DNA from: Streptomyces sp. A1277
Lineage (GTDB): Bacteria > Actinomycetota > Actinomycetes > Streptomycetales > Streptomycetaceae
Reading direction: 5' to 3'
Length of the DNA: 64,000 nt
Assembly: GCF_004795015.1 (NCBI RefSeq)
Contig: NZ_SSBI01000015.1
Location: forward strand, 62,001-126,000
Positions 46,187 through 55,106 of the stretch are shown in pieces. The notes under the pieces are model-generated. The model was not told the origin of the DNA. It was given only the letters and a program-made list of their open reading frames with translations, and searched no databases. Every line of letters begins with the position of its first letter. Position 1 is the stretch's first letter. Position numbers and translations under genes: made by a program.

Positions 46187-47866
46187 GTGAACCGCGTGTT
46201 TGACACCTCCAGTCGAGAGACGGCTGGCGAGACCTTCATGGGCACCGGCCAGCGCCCGGAGCCCGTGCCTGCGCAGCTGCGCAGGGGCCGTACAGAGCGG
46301 CAGGTCGTCGTGGACATGCACAAGCGCGTCGCGCTGGTGCACGACCGCCTCACGCCGCTCGCCGCACGCGAACTGAACAACCTGGAAGTCCGTCGCGCCC
46401 TGGAAGCCGAACAGATCGACTGGTTCGCCGTGCCGGGCCTCGACGACACCGCTTCCGCGGTCGGCGTGGACGCACGGCAGCGCCCCCAGGCCCTGGCGGC
46501 GCTGCGAGCCAGCCTGTCCGGCAGCAGGGGCTACCTGGCCCGCCCCAAGACCGGGATGGCCCCCGGCGACGGCGCGTGGGACGGAGCCTCGGCCAAGACG
46601 TGGGAGCGGGCGGTCGGCCTGTCCGTCGTGCGCGCCTTCTGGTTCCGCACCACGGAGGAAGGGCACCTGACCCACGGTGCCGATACGGGCTGTGACATCG
46701 AGTTCTGGGAGCCCGAGGAGAGCGTGCCCGGCCAGGGAGCCGACCGCCTCGTCGCCCCCCGCCGCAATCGAGCCAGCGAGCACGTCTCCCTCGGACAGTC
46801 GCAGCTTGTCGTCCCCGGGGAGCACATGACCAAGCTGGTGGGCCGGGCCCACGGATCCGAAGTGCCACAACTGCGCCCTACACGGACCCGCCCCGAACTG
46901 GATATCCCCTTCCCCGACGAGCACCCCTTCCCCATCGACGTCGTCTACACCTGGGTGGACGGCGACGACCCGGCCTGGCAGCGACGCCGCGCCGAGAGCC
47001 GCGGCGAGGTGTTCCACGCGGAGGCGGCGAGCCTCGCCCGTTACGTCTCCCGCGACGAGTTGAAGTACAGCCTCCGCTCGGTACGGATGTTCATGCCGTG
47101 GGTGCGGAACATCTACATCGTCACCGACCAGCAGACTCCGCACTGGTGGGCCCCCGGCGACGGCCGGGCCCGCGTGGTGGACCACCGGGAGATCTTCGAC
47201 GACCCGTCCCACCTGCCCACGTTCAACAGCCACGCGATCGAGTCCCGGCTGCACCACATCCCCGGACTGTCGCGCCACTTCGTCTACTTCAACGACGACA
47301 TGTTCATCGGGCGGACCCTCACCCCCTCCGCGTTCTTCCACCCGAACGGCATCGCCAAGTTCTTCCCGTCCCCGGCACAGGTCCCCTACGGCCCCCCGGA
47401 ACCCGACGAGGTGCCGACCTCGGTCGCCGCGAAGAACAACCGCCGGCTCATCCTGGAGCGGTTCGGCCGCACGCTCGTGCAGAAGATGAAGCACGTGCCG
47501 TACGCGCTCAACCGGGACATCCTCGCCGCCATCGAACGGGACTTCCCCGAGGAGCACCGGCGTACCTCCGCCAGCCCCGTGCGGAGCATCACCGACCTGT
47601 CCATAGCGTCCTCGCTGCACCACTACTACAGCTACTACTCCGGGCGCAGCCTGCCCGGCGACCTGCGGTACGGCTACTTCGCGCTCGACGACCCCGAGCT
47701 GGAGCACAAGCTGGAACTGCTGCTCCTGCGCCGGGACCGGGACACCTTCTGCCTCAACGACTCCGCGAGCGACCCCGCCGAGATCGAGCACCAGAGCCAC
47801 CTGCTCCACCGGTTCCTGGAGGCTTTCTACCCGGTGCCGAGCCCGTACGAGAAGACGGTGGCCTGA
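46187..47866 (+). CDS. Stealth family sugar-1-phosphate transferase, copy 2
   Basis: 559 aa from the GTG at 46187 (46196 and ATG 46238 are alternatives; the ribosome site is weak). CR1 DVVYTWVDGDDP, CR2 YVSRDELKYSLRSVRMFMPWVR and TFNSHAIESRLHHIPGLSRHFVYFNDDMFIGR, CR3 KMKHVPYALNRDI, and CR4 RDTFCLNDSASDP are all intact. The N-terminal 240 residues resemble those of copy 1 (GADTGCDIEFWEP). It lies 47 bases after copy 1, with the stop 3 bases before the next gene. Two diverged copies suggest two different linkages in one repeating unit. Confidence 0.9.
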   Translation: MNRVFDTSSRETAGETFMGTGQRPEPVPAQLRRGRTERQVVVDMHKRVALVHDRLTPLAARELNNLEVRRALEAEQIDWFAVPGLDDTASAVGVDARQRPQALAALRASLSGSRGYLARPKTGMAPGDGAWDGASAKTWERAVGLSVVRAFWFRTTEEGHLTHGADTGCDIEFWEPEESVPGQGADRLVAPRRNRASEHVSLGQSQLVVPGEHMTKLVGRAHGSEVPQLRPTRTRPELDIPFPDEHPFPIDVVYTWVDGDDPAWQRRRAESRGEVFHAEAASLARYVSRDELKYSLRSVRMFMPWVRNIYIVTDQQTPHWWAPGDGRARVVDHREIFDDPSHLPTFNSHAIESRLHHIPGLSRHFVYFNDDMFIGRTLTPSAFFHPNGIAKFFPSPAQVPYGPPEPDEVPTSVAAKNNRRLILERFGRTLVQKMKHVPYALNRDILAAIERDFPEEHRRTSASPVRSITDLSIASSLHHYYSYYSGRSLPGDLRYGYFALDDPELEHKLELLLLRRDRDTFCLNDSASDPAEIEHQSHLLHRFLEAFYPVPSPYEKTVA

Positions 47867-47869
47867 GCT

Positions 47870-49876
47870 GTGAACATCGAGATCCTGGTCCATACCCTGG
47901 CCACCGATTCCATCGGCGCGCGGGCGGCCGCCCGGCTCGCCCAGTCCCTCGCCGCCAGGCACCGGGTCACCGTCGTGGCCGTACGGGGCGCCGCCGCACC
48001 GCACCCGGCGCTCCGGCTCCCGGAAAGCGTGACCGTCGCGGCCCTGGCCCCCTCGGTCGCGGCCGGCGACCGGGACGACGACAACACCTCGCAGCTCGTC
48101 ATCGCCGGCGACCCCGAATTCCGGCGCTACAACCGCGCCGACGACGGGAGGCTCCGCAAGCACCTGTCCGCGAGCGGCGCCGACGTGGTGATCGCCCTCA
48201 GCTCCGCGCTCGGCGCGGTCCTGGCGCAGTGCCCCGTGCCCCACGCGCGGCGCATCGCCCGCCAGTCGGCGCCTGTCGAGCGGCTCCCGGAGTCGGTGCG
48301 CGCTCGCTGGACGGAGCTCTACCGCGACCTCGACGCGGTCGTCCCGCTCACCCAGGGCGATGCCGCCGCTCCCGAGTACCGAGCGCTGCGTACCGCCGGC
48401 GTCGAGGTGCGCCACATCCCTGAACCGGTGCTGCTGGCCGAGAGCCCGGACAAACCGACGACGGGTGTGGTGATCAGCGCCGGGCGGCTGGTCTCGCACC
48501 GCCGTGTCGACTTGGCGCTGCACGCCTTCGCGCAGACGCACGCGACTCAACCAGGCTGGCAGCTGAGGCTGTTCGGCACCGGGCCGCTGCGGCGCGAGAC
48601 CCGCGAACTGGTCACCACGTTGGGACTCCACGACCGTGTGCTGGTGTTCGACCGGGAAGCCGGGGAGGAGGACTTCTACGACGCCGACATCGCCCTGGTC
48701 ACCTCGGAGCGCCTGGACAGCGCCCGCCCGGTGCTGGAAGCGCTCGCCCAGGCCACGCCGGTGGTCGCCACGGAGGTGCCCTACGGCGCTCCCGAGGTGC
48801 TCGCCGACGGCCACGCCGGGCCGCTGGTGCCGGTCGGTGACGTCCACGCCACGGCCCGCGCGCTGGAGCGCTACATGGCGGACGAGCGACTGCGCTCCGC
48901 GCACCGGACCCAGGCCCTGCGGACCGCACAGTCCGCAGGCATGGAGCAGGTCGGCGACGCGTACGAGGAACTGTTCGGCACGGTCAGGGCCGGGGTGCGC
49001 GGCCGGTGGAGCCAACGACGGCGCACGGGCGCCGGCGCGCCCGCCGAGGAGCGTCCCCGCCCCACCGCCGACTGCCGGCTGCTGCCGGACGGTGCGTGGG
49101 AGGTCACCTTGCACGGTGTGCCCGGTGCCCGCACCGTACGCGTCAAGGACCAGAGCAAGGGCGGTGGGGAAGACGTCGACTTCGCCGTCGGGAGCGGCGG
49201 GACCCGGGCGCAGATCGACGCTCGCGCGCTGGCCGTGCTGCGTGAGGGGCGCGCCGACTTCTACGCGGTGGACGGCAAGGGCAAGGAGCGCCGCCTGCGC
49301 TTCGGACGGTGCACGCTCGGCGGTGCGCGCGACGTCGGCCATCTGAGCGACCTGGACCACTTCCACTGGGCGCTGCCGTATGCGACCGAGGGCGGCTATC
49401 TGCGCCTTCGTGTCTGGTCCCGGCCGAACCATGCCGAGCTGGTGGCCGTCGAGTACAGCGATACGAGCCTCTGGCTGACGGGATGGCTGCAGGGGCAGTG
49501 GCAGCCAGGCGGCGAGTGGTTGTTGCTGCTGCGTCGTCGGCAGGAGCCCACGCGCACGCTGGCAGCCGGTCGGGCGCGTTTCGAGGATGGCTGGTTCGGC
49601 GCGGAGCTGAACATGAACGAGGCCATGAGGGCTCGGCTGCTCATGCGTGAGAACTGGGACGTCCTGCTCACCGACGGCAGCGGCAGCGAGCCGGTCAGGG
49701 TGGCGCGCATCGCCGACGACCAGGTGGTGCGGCGCGATGTGCAGCGCTTCCCCGAGCTGGTCCGCGAGGAACCGGCGGATCTGTTCGGCCCCGACGTGGG
49801 CCGCGCCGTCGTCGGACTGCGCCCCTACTTCACCGCGGACAACGAACTCTCCCTCGTGGTGACCGAGCACCACTGA
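47870..49876 (+). CDS. GT4 glycosyltransferase with unassigned C-terminal domain, 1
   Basis: 668 aa. Residues 1 to about 375 are a GT-B fold, family 4 transferase: VVISAGRLVSHRRVDLALHAF opens the nucleotide-sugar domain, and SERLDSARPVLEAL matches the EX7E pattern. Residues from about 390 form a second domain not recognised by me, with PYATEGGYLRLRVWSR and LRPYFTADNELSLVV near the end; the next gene has the same domain. The GTG start is 3 bases after the Stealth 2 stop, so the genes are co-transcribed. Cytoplasmic; the sugar donor may be UDP-glucose, given galU downstream. Confidence 0.87.
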   Translation: MNIEILVHTLATDSIGARAAARLAQSLAARHRVTVVAVRGAAAPHPALRLPESVTVAALAPSVAAGDRDDDNTSQLVIAGDPEFRRYNRADDGRLRKHLSASGADVVIALSSALGAVLAQCPVPHARRIARQSAPVERLPESVRARWTELYRDLDAVVPLTQGDAAAPEYRALRTAGVEVRHIPEPVLLAESPDKPTTGVVISAGRLVSHRRVDLALHAFAQTHATQPGWQLRLFGTGPLRRETRELVTTLGLHDRVLVFDREAGEEDFYDADIALVTSERLDSARPVLEALAQATPVVATEVPYGAPEVLADGHAGPLVPVGDVHATARALERYMADERLRSAHRTQALRTAQSAGMEQVGDAYEELFGTVRAGVRGRWSQRRRTGAGAPAEERPRPTADCRLLPDGAWEVTLHGVPGARTVRVKDQSKGGGEDVDFAVGSGGTRAQIDARALAVLREGRADFYAVDGKGKERRLRFGRCTLGGARDVGHLSDLDHFHWALPYATEGGYLRLRVWSRPNHAELVAVEYSDTSLWLTGWLQGQWQPGGEWLLLLRRRQEPTRTLAAGRARFEDGWFGAELNMNEAMRARLLMRENWDVLLTDGSGSEPVRVARIADDQVVRRDVQRFPELVREEPADLFGPDVGRAVVGLRPYFTADNELSLVVTEHH

Positions 49877-49917
49877 CAGGGGCCCCCAACGGACCTCGAG
49901 AACCCCAAAGGACACTC

Positions 49918-51918
49918 GTGCGGATCTCCTTCCTGCTCCACAGCATCGACAATTTCGGCGGGGTGCCGCGGGCGACCAGCAGTCTGGCTTCCGCGCTGGC
50001 GGTCCACCACGAGGTGGAGATCGTCTCGATCTTCCGGACAGCGGACCGGCCGTCCTTCGCCCCGTCCGCCGACGTGACCGTGCGCTACCTGTCCGACCAG
50101 CGCGACGGGGCGCCGAAGACCAAGAACGGCAAGCCGTCCCGGATCATGCCGCGAGAGGACGGCTGGGCCGACCGGTACACCCAGGAGACCGATGACCTGA
50201 TCCTCGGCCACCTCGGCAGCTGCAGCGCCGATGTCGTGATCGTTGCCCGGCCGGCGCTCGCCGCGTACCTCATCGCCCACGGGCGGCATGGCTACGGGCG
50301 TGTGGTCATCGACCACGAGAGCTCGATGGTGCCCTCTCCGGAGCTGCGCGAGCGCACTCTGGAGCTGTACCGCGAGATGGACGGAGTCGTCTGCCTCACC
50401 CAGGCCGACCTGGAGAACTACCGGCGACAGCTCGGCGAGCAGGCGCCCCCGTTCGCCGCCATCGGTAACATCGTGCCGCCGCCGGCCCGCCACGCCCCTG
50501 TGCGCGGCCTGCCGCTGATCGCCGCCGCGGGACGCCTCGTGCCGCTCAAGGGCTTCGACACGCTCATCAACGCGTTCGCCATGGTCGCCCCCCATCACCC
50601 GCAGTGGCGGCTGCGCATCTACGGCCGCGGGCCCGAGCAGGCACGGCTGCAGGACCTCGTGCACGCGCACGGTCTCAGCGACGCCGTCCGGCTGATGGGC
50701 GCACTGCCCGACCTCACCGCGGAGTGGGACAAGGCCGCGTTCGCGGTGAGCGCGGCCCGCCGGGAGTCCTTCGGCCTCACCTTGGTGGAGGCCATGCACC
50801 ACGGGCTTCCGGTTCTCGCTGCCGACGCGCCCTTCGGCCCCGGCGAGATCGTCGTCCCGGGCCGCAACGGCATCCTGGTCCCCGTCGGTGACGAGGAAGC
50901 CATGGCCCAGGCGATGCGCTACCTGATCGAGCAGCCGGGCGTTCGGGAGCAGCTGTCCGAGGGCGCCTACGCCTCGGCTCCGCTTTACAGCGCCGAGCGC
51001 ATCGCCTTCCGTTACGACGCCTTCCTACGGGATGTTGCGGCGTCGGTACCGAAGGAGCGCACCGCCGCGGTCCCGCCCGCCGCCCCGTCCGGCGTGCCGG
51101 CGGAGGTACTGGTGCGTGGGGACGGCGCCATCGAGGTCCGTGCCGTGCTGGAGCCCGGCACGGAGCCCCCCGCGCTGTGTGTCACCCTGCGCAAGGCCGA
51201 GTCCCCGCTGGTCAGGCTGGCAGCTCTCGGGACGTCGGTGGACGAGGTGACGGGTGCTCTGCGCTCGGTGTACGCGGTCCCCGCCGAACCGGCGGTCCTC
51301 GCCGAGGGCCGTTACGACATCGACCTGGAGCTGCCGGACGGCCGGCGCCGGCCGCTCGCCGTAGAGGGCGTCCACACCGGTGGCCTGCTGGTCCGCCGGG
51401 TCCCGGCGGAGGGCCCCGCGTACTGGCCCGTGCCCTACCGCACCGCCGACGGCCATCTGTCGGTCTTCGTGCGCCATCGCGTGGAGCACGCCGAGGTGCA
51501 CGCAGTGCTGGTGGGGCAGGACGGCTGGCTCGTGCGTGGCAACCTGATCGCTCCGCCGGGCACCGACCTCTCCGCACTGCGGCTGGGAGCCGTGCCCCGC
51601 AGGGGGAGCGCAGGGGCCACCATCGCAGGTCAGGTCTCCATGGGGTACGACGGCGCCTTCGAGGCGCACCTGCCGTTCGCCGGGGTGGTGGCCGCCTCGT
51701 CGGGCGGCCACGACGACTGGGACCTGTGGCTGGAGCGTGAACCCGGCCAGCCGCGCATCCGGCTCGCGCGCTTCTTCGACGACCTCCTGGAGCGCAAGCG
51801 GATCGATGTCTATCCCACGCAGCGCTGGCACCACCCGACCCAGGGCCCGGCCCGCGGAAGGGTCTTCTACACGCCGGGCAACGAACTTTCCTTCACCGTC
51901 AGCCCCGACAAGGGCTGA
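49918..51918 (+). CDS. GT4 glycosyltransferase with unassigned C-terminal domain, 2
   Basis: 666 aa. The N-terminus RISFLLHSIDNFGGVPRATSSLA carries the acceptor-side glycine motif; LIAAAGRLVPLKGFDTLINAF and RRESFGLTLVEAMHHGLPV with the EX7E glutamates mark a GT4 retaining transferase. After about residue 385 comes the same kind of extra domain as in the preceding gene (PYRTADGHLSVFVRHRVEHAEV, FYTPGNELSFTV). The GTG follows AAAGGACACTC. It is fourth in the Stealth-GT-galU run. Confidence 0.88.
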   Translation: MRISFLLHSIDNFGGVPRATSSLASALAVHHEVEIVSIFRTADRPSFAPSADVTVRYLSDQRDGAPKTKNGKPSRIMPREDGWADRYTQETDDLILGHLGSCSADVVIVARPALAAYLIAHGRHGYGRVVIDHESSMVPSPELRERTLELYREMDGVVCLTQADLENYRRQLGEQAPPFAAIGNIVPPPARHAPVRGLPLIAAAGRLVPLKGFDTLINAFAMVAPHHPQWRLRIYGRGPEQARLQDLVHAHGLSDAVRLMGALPDLTAEWDKAAFAVSAARRESFGLTLVEAMHHGLPVLAADAPFGPGEIVVPGRNGILVPVGDEEAMAQAMRYLIEQPGVREQLSEGAYASAPLYSAERIAFRYDAFLRDVAASVPKERTAAVPPAAPSGVPAEVLVRGDGAIEVRAVLEPGTEPPALCVTLRKAESPLVRLAALGTSVDEVTGALRSVYAVPAEPAVLAEGRYDIDLELPDGRRRPLAVEGVHTGGLLVRRVPAEGPAYWPVPYRTADGHLSVFVRHRVEHAEVHAVLVGQDGWLVRGNLIAPPGTDLSALRLGAVPRRGSAGATIAGQVSMGYDGAFEAHLPFAGVVAASSGGHDDWDLWLEREPGQPRIRLARFFDDLLERKRIDVYPTQRWHHPTQGPARGRVFYTPGNELSFTVSPDKG

Positions 51919-51966
51919 CCTTCCGTCACCCCGTCACATCAGCCGTTCGCTGTGGAGTACACGCTT

Positions 51967-52881
51967 ATGCATACGCACCACCGCCAGACCCGCAAGGCCG
52001 TCATCCCGGCGGCGGGCCTCGGCACCCGATTCCTCCCCGCGACCAAGGCGACTCCCAAGGAGATGCTCCCGGTTGTGGACCGGCCCGCCATCGAGTACGT
52101 CGTGGCGGAGGCCGTACGCAGCGGACTCGATGACGTGCTGATGGTGACCGGCCGCAACAAGCGGGCTCTCGAGGACCACTTCGACCGGGCCTACGAACTG
52201 GAGCACCTGCTGGAGCTGAAGGGCGACTTCGGCAAGCTTGGCCAGGTCCGCGAGTCGAACGAGCTGGCCGACGTCCACTACGTGCGGCAGGGTAACCCGC
52301 TCGGCCTGGGCCACGCCGTTCTCTGTGCCGAACCGCACGTCGGTGACGCCCCGTTCGCGGTGCTGCTCGGCGATGACCTCATCGACGAACGCGACTCGCT
52401 GCTCGCCCGCATGCTGGAGGTCCAGGAGCAGCGGGGCGGCAGCGTCGTGGCGCTCATGGAGGTCGAGGACGACCGGACACACCTCTACGGATGCGCGGCC
52501 GTGGCCCCGCTGGAGGACGAGGCCGGCGATGTCCTGGCCGTCACCGATCTCGTGGAGAAGCCCGAACCCGGCACCGCGCCCAGCAACCTCGCCGTGATCG
52601 GGCGGTACGTCCTCGCCCCGGAGATCTTCGAGATCCTGCGCAAGACCCCGCCGGGCCGCGGCGGCGAGATCCAGCTGACCGACGCTCTGCGCCAGTTGGC
52701 TCTCGATCCGACGCTCGGTGGCCCTGTGCACGCCGTGGTCTTCGGTGGCCGCCGCTACGACACCGGGGACCGGGGCGACTACCTGCGTACCGTCGTCCGG
52801 CTGGCCTGCGAGCGCGAGGACCTGGGCCCCGAATTCCGTGCCTGGCTGGGCGAGTTCGTCCAGGAGGAGGGCATCCGCTAG
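51967..52881 (+). CDS. galU: UTP-glucose-1-phosphate uridylyltransferase
   Basis: 304 aa. The nucleotidyltransferase motif AVIPAAGLGTRFLPATKATPKEML is near the start, followed by VLLGDDLID (metal-binding Asp), LVEKPEPG and GGEIQLTDAL. It makes UDP-glucose from UTP and glucose 1-phosphate. I chose the ATG at 51967 (GGAG nine bases before) over a GTG at 51952. It closes the Stealth-GT4 cluster, 48 bases after the second GT4 gene, and probably supplies donor for it. It may not be the only galU of the genome. Confidence 0.93.
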   Translation: MHTHHRQTRKAVIPAAGLGTRFLPATKATPKEMLPVVDRPAIEYVVAEAVRSGLDDVLMVTGRNKRALEDHFDRAYELEHLLELKGDFGKLGQVRESNELADVHYVRQGNPLGLGHAVLCAEPHVGDAPFAVLLGDDLIDERDSLLARMLEVQEQRGGSVVALMEVEDDRTHLYGCAAVAPLEDEAGDVLAVTDLVEKPEPGTAPSNLAVIGRYVLAPEIFEILRKTPPGRGGEIQLTDALRQLALDPTLGGPVHAVVFGGRRYDTGDRGDYLRTVVRLACEREDLGPEFRAWLGEFVQEEGIR

Positions 52882-52918
52882 CGGGGCGGCGCCTGTCGGC
52901 CGCGCAGGGGGAGAACGA

Positions 52919-52956
52919 GTGAGGGCCGTACAGGAGTGATCCCGTACGGCCCTCAC
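52919..52956. terminator. bidirectional terminator
   Basis: GTGAGGGCCGTAC (52919-52931) pairs with GTACGGCCCTCAC (52944-52956), between convergent galU and fadB. Confidence 0.85.
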
Positions 52957-52976
52957 CGCGTTCACACACGCCGGAG

Positions 52977-55106
52977 TTACGCCGGCACGCTCGCCACGCC
53001 CCGCTCCAGGAACTTCTTCCCGTTCACCCGCTCGGAGACGCCCTCGCGGTCCAGGTACGGCGTGATGCCGCCCAGGTGGAAGGGCCAGCCCGCGCCGGTG
53101 ATCAGGCAGAGGTCGATGTCCTGGGCCTCGGCGACGACGCCCTCGTCCAGCATCAGACCGATCTCCTGCGCCACCGCGTCCAGGACGCGGTCGCGGACCT
53201 GCTCCTCGGTCAGGACGGAGTCGCCCTGCTTGAGGAGGGCGGCGACCTCAGGGTCCAGCTCCGGCTCGCCGGAGTCGTAGACGTAGAAGCCGCGCTTGCC
53301 CGCCTTGACCACGGCGGCCAGGTTCTCGGAGACGGTGAAGCGCTCCGGGAAGGCGCGGTTCAGGGTCTCGGAGACGTGCAGGCCGATCGCCGGGCCGACC
53401 AGCTCCAGGAGCACCAGCGGGGACATCGGCAGGCCGAGCGGATCGATGGCCTTCTCCGCGACCTCGACCGGGGTGCCCTCGTCGATGACGTTCTGGATCT
53501 CGCCCATGAAGCGGGTGAGGATGCGGTTGACGACGAACGCCGGGGCGTCCTTCACCAGCACCGCGGTCTTCTTCAGCTTGCGGGCCACACCGAAGGCCGT
53601 GGCCAGCGAGGCGTCGTCGGTCTGCTCGCCGCGCACGATCTCCAGGAGCGGGAGGATCGCGACCGGGTTGAAGAAGTGGAAGCCGACGACCCGCTCCGGG
53701 TTCTTCAGCTTCGAGGCCATCTCGGTCACCGAGAGGGAGGAGGTGTTGGTGGCGAGGATCGCGTGCGCCGGGGCGACCGCCTCGACCTCCGCGAACACCT
53801 GCTGCTTGACGCCGATCTCCTCGAAGACGGCCTCGATGATGAAGTCGGCGTCGGAGAAGCCCTCCGCCTTGTCCAGCACACCGGAGACCAGGGCCTTGAG
53901 GCGGTTGGCCTTGTCCTGGTTGATGCGGCCCTTGCCGAGCAGCTTCTCGATCTCGGCGTGGACGTAGCCGACGCCCTTGTCGACGCGCTCCTGGTCGATG
54001 TCGGTCAGCACGACCGGCACCTCCAGGCGGCGCAGGAAGAGCAGGGCGAGCTGGCTGGCCATCAGGCCCGCGCCCACCACGCCGACCTTGGTGACCGGGC
54101 GGGCCAGGTTCTTGTCCGGGGCACCGGCCGGGCGCTTGGCGCGCTTCTGGACCAGGTTGAACGAGTAGATCCCGGCGCGCAGTTCGCCGCCCATGATCAG
54201 GTCCGCGAGGGCCTGGTCCTCGGCGTCGAAGCCGGCGGACAGGTCGCCGTCCTTGGCCGCGGCGATGATCTCCAGCGCGCGGTACGCGGCCGGGGCGGCG
54301 CCGTGCACCTTGGAGTCGGCGATGGCCTTGCCGCGGGCGACGGCCTGGTCCCAGGCGTCACCGCGGTCGACCTCGGGGCGCTCCACCGTGACGGTGCCGT
54401 TCAGCACGTCCGCGGTCCAGAGCAGCGACTGCTCCAGGAAGTCGGCGCCCTCGAAGAGCGCGTCGGCGATGCCGAGCTCGAAGACCTGCTTGCCCTTGAG
54501 CTGACGGTTCTGGTTGAGCGAGTTCTCGATGATCACCGAGACCGCGCGGTCCGCGCCGATCAGGTTGGGGAGCAGCGCGCAGCCGCCCCAGCCGGGGACC
54601 AGACCGAGGAAGACCTCGGGCAGCGAGAACGCGGGCAGCGCCTTGGAGACGGTGCGGTACGAGCAGTGCAGACCGACCTCGACACCGCCGCCCATGGCCG
54701 CGCCGTTGTAGTACGCGAACGTCGGGACCGCGAGGCCCGAGAGGCGGCGGAAGACGTCGTGGCCGCCCTTGCCGATGGCCAGCGCGTCCTTGTGCTCCTT
54801 GAGCAGCTCGACGCCCTTGAGGTCGGCGCCGACCGCGAAGATGAACGGCTTGCCGGTGATGCCGACGCCGGTGATCGCGCCCTCGGCGGCCTCCTTCTCG
54901 ACCTGGTCGATGGCGGCGTTCAGGTTCGCCAGCGACTGCGGTCCGAAGGTGGTCGGCTTGGTGTGGTCCAGGCCGTTGTCCAGCGTGATGAGGGCGAAGC
55001 GCCCGGCACCGGCCGGCAGGTCCAGGTGGCGTACGTGCGCCTGGGTGACGACCTCGCCCGGGAACAGCTCGGCCGCGCCCTTCAGAAGCTCGGTGGTGGT
55101 GCTCAC
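52977..55106 (-). CDS. fadB: enoyl-CoA hydratase / 3-hydroxyacyl-CoA dehydrogenase
   Basis: 709 aa bifunctional beta-oxidation subunit. The N-terminal crotonase domain has GAAMGGGVEVGL and LPEVFLGLVPGWGG with the two catalytic Glu; the NAD domain starts at about 340 (KVGVVGAGLMASQLAL), then HFFNPV and the C-terminal dehydrogenase dimerisation region. The usual GxGxMG reads GAGLMAS, a mild variant. The GTG at 55106 overlaps the thiolase stop by 4 bases, so the two are translated together. Acts in cytoplasmic fatty acid degradation. Confidence 0.94.
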   Translation of the reverse strand: MSTTTELLKGAAELFPGEVVTQAHVRHLDLPAGAGRFALITLDNGLDHTKPTTFGPQSLANLNAAIDQVEKEAAEGAITGVGITGKPFIFAVGADLKGVELLKEHKDALAIGKGGHDVFRRLSGLAVPTFAYYNGAAMGGGVEVGLHCSYRTVSKALPAFSLPEVFLGLVPGWGGCALLPNLIGADRAVSVIIENSLNQNRQLKGKQVFELGIADALFEGADFLEQSLLWTADVLNGTVTVERPEVDRGDAWDQAVARGKAIADSKVHGAAPAAYRALEIIAAAKDGDLSAGFDAEDQALADLIMGGELRAGIYSFNLVQKRAKRPAGAPDKNLARPVTKVGVVGAGLMASQLALLFLRRLEVPVVLTDIDQERVDKGVGYVHAEIEKLLGKGRINQDKANRLKALVSGVLDKAEGFSDADFIIEAVFEEIGVKQQVFAEVEAVAPAHAILATNTSSLSVTEMASKLKNPERVVGFHFFNPVAILPLLEIVRGEQTDDASLATAFGVARKLKKTAVLVKDAPAFVVNRILTRFMGEIQNVIDEGTPVEVAEKAIDPLGLPMSPLVLLELVGPAIGLHVSETLNRAFPERFTVSENLAAVVKAGKRGFYVYDSGEPELDPEVAALLKQGDSVLTEEQVRDRVLDAVAQEIGLMLDEGVVAEAQDIDLCLITGAGWPFHLGGITPYLDREGVSERVNGKKFLERGVASVPA

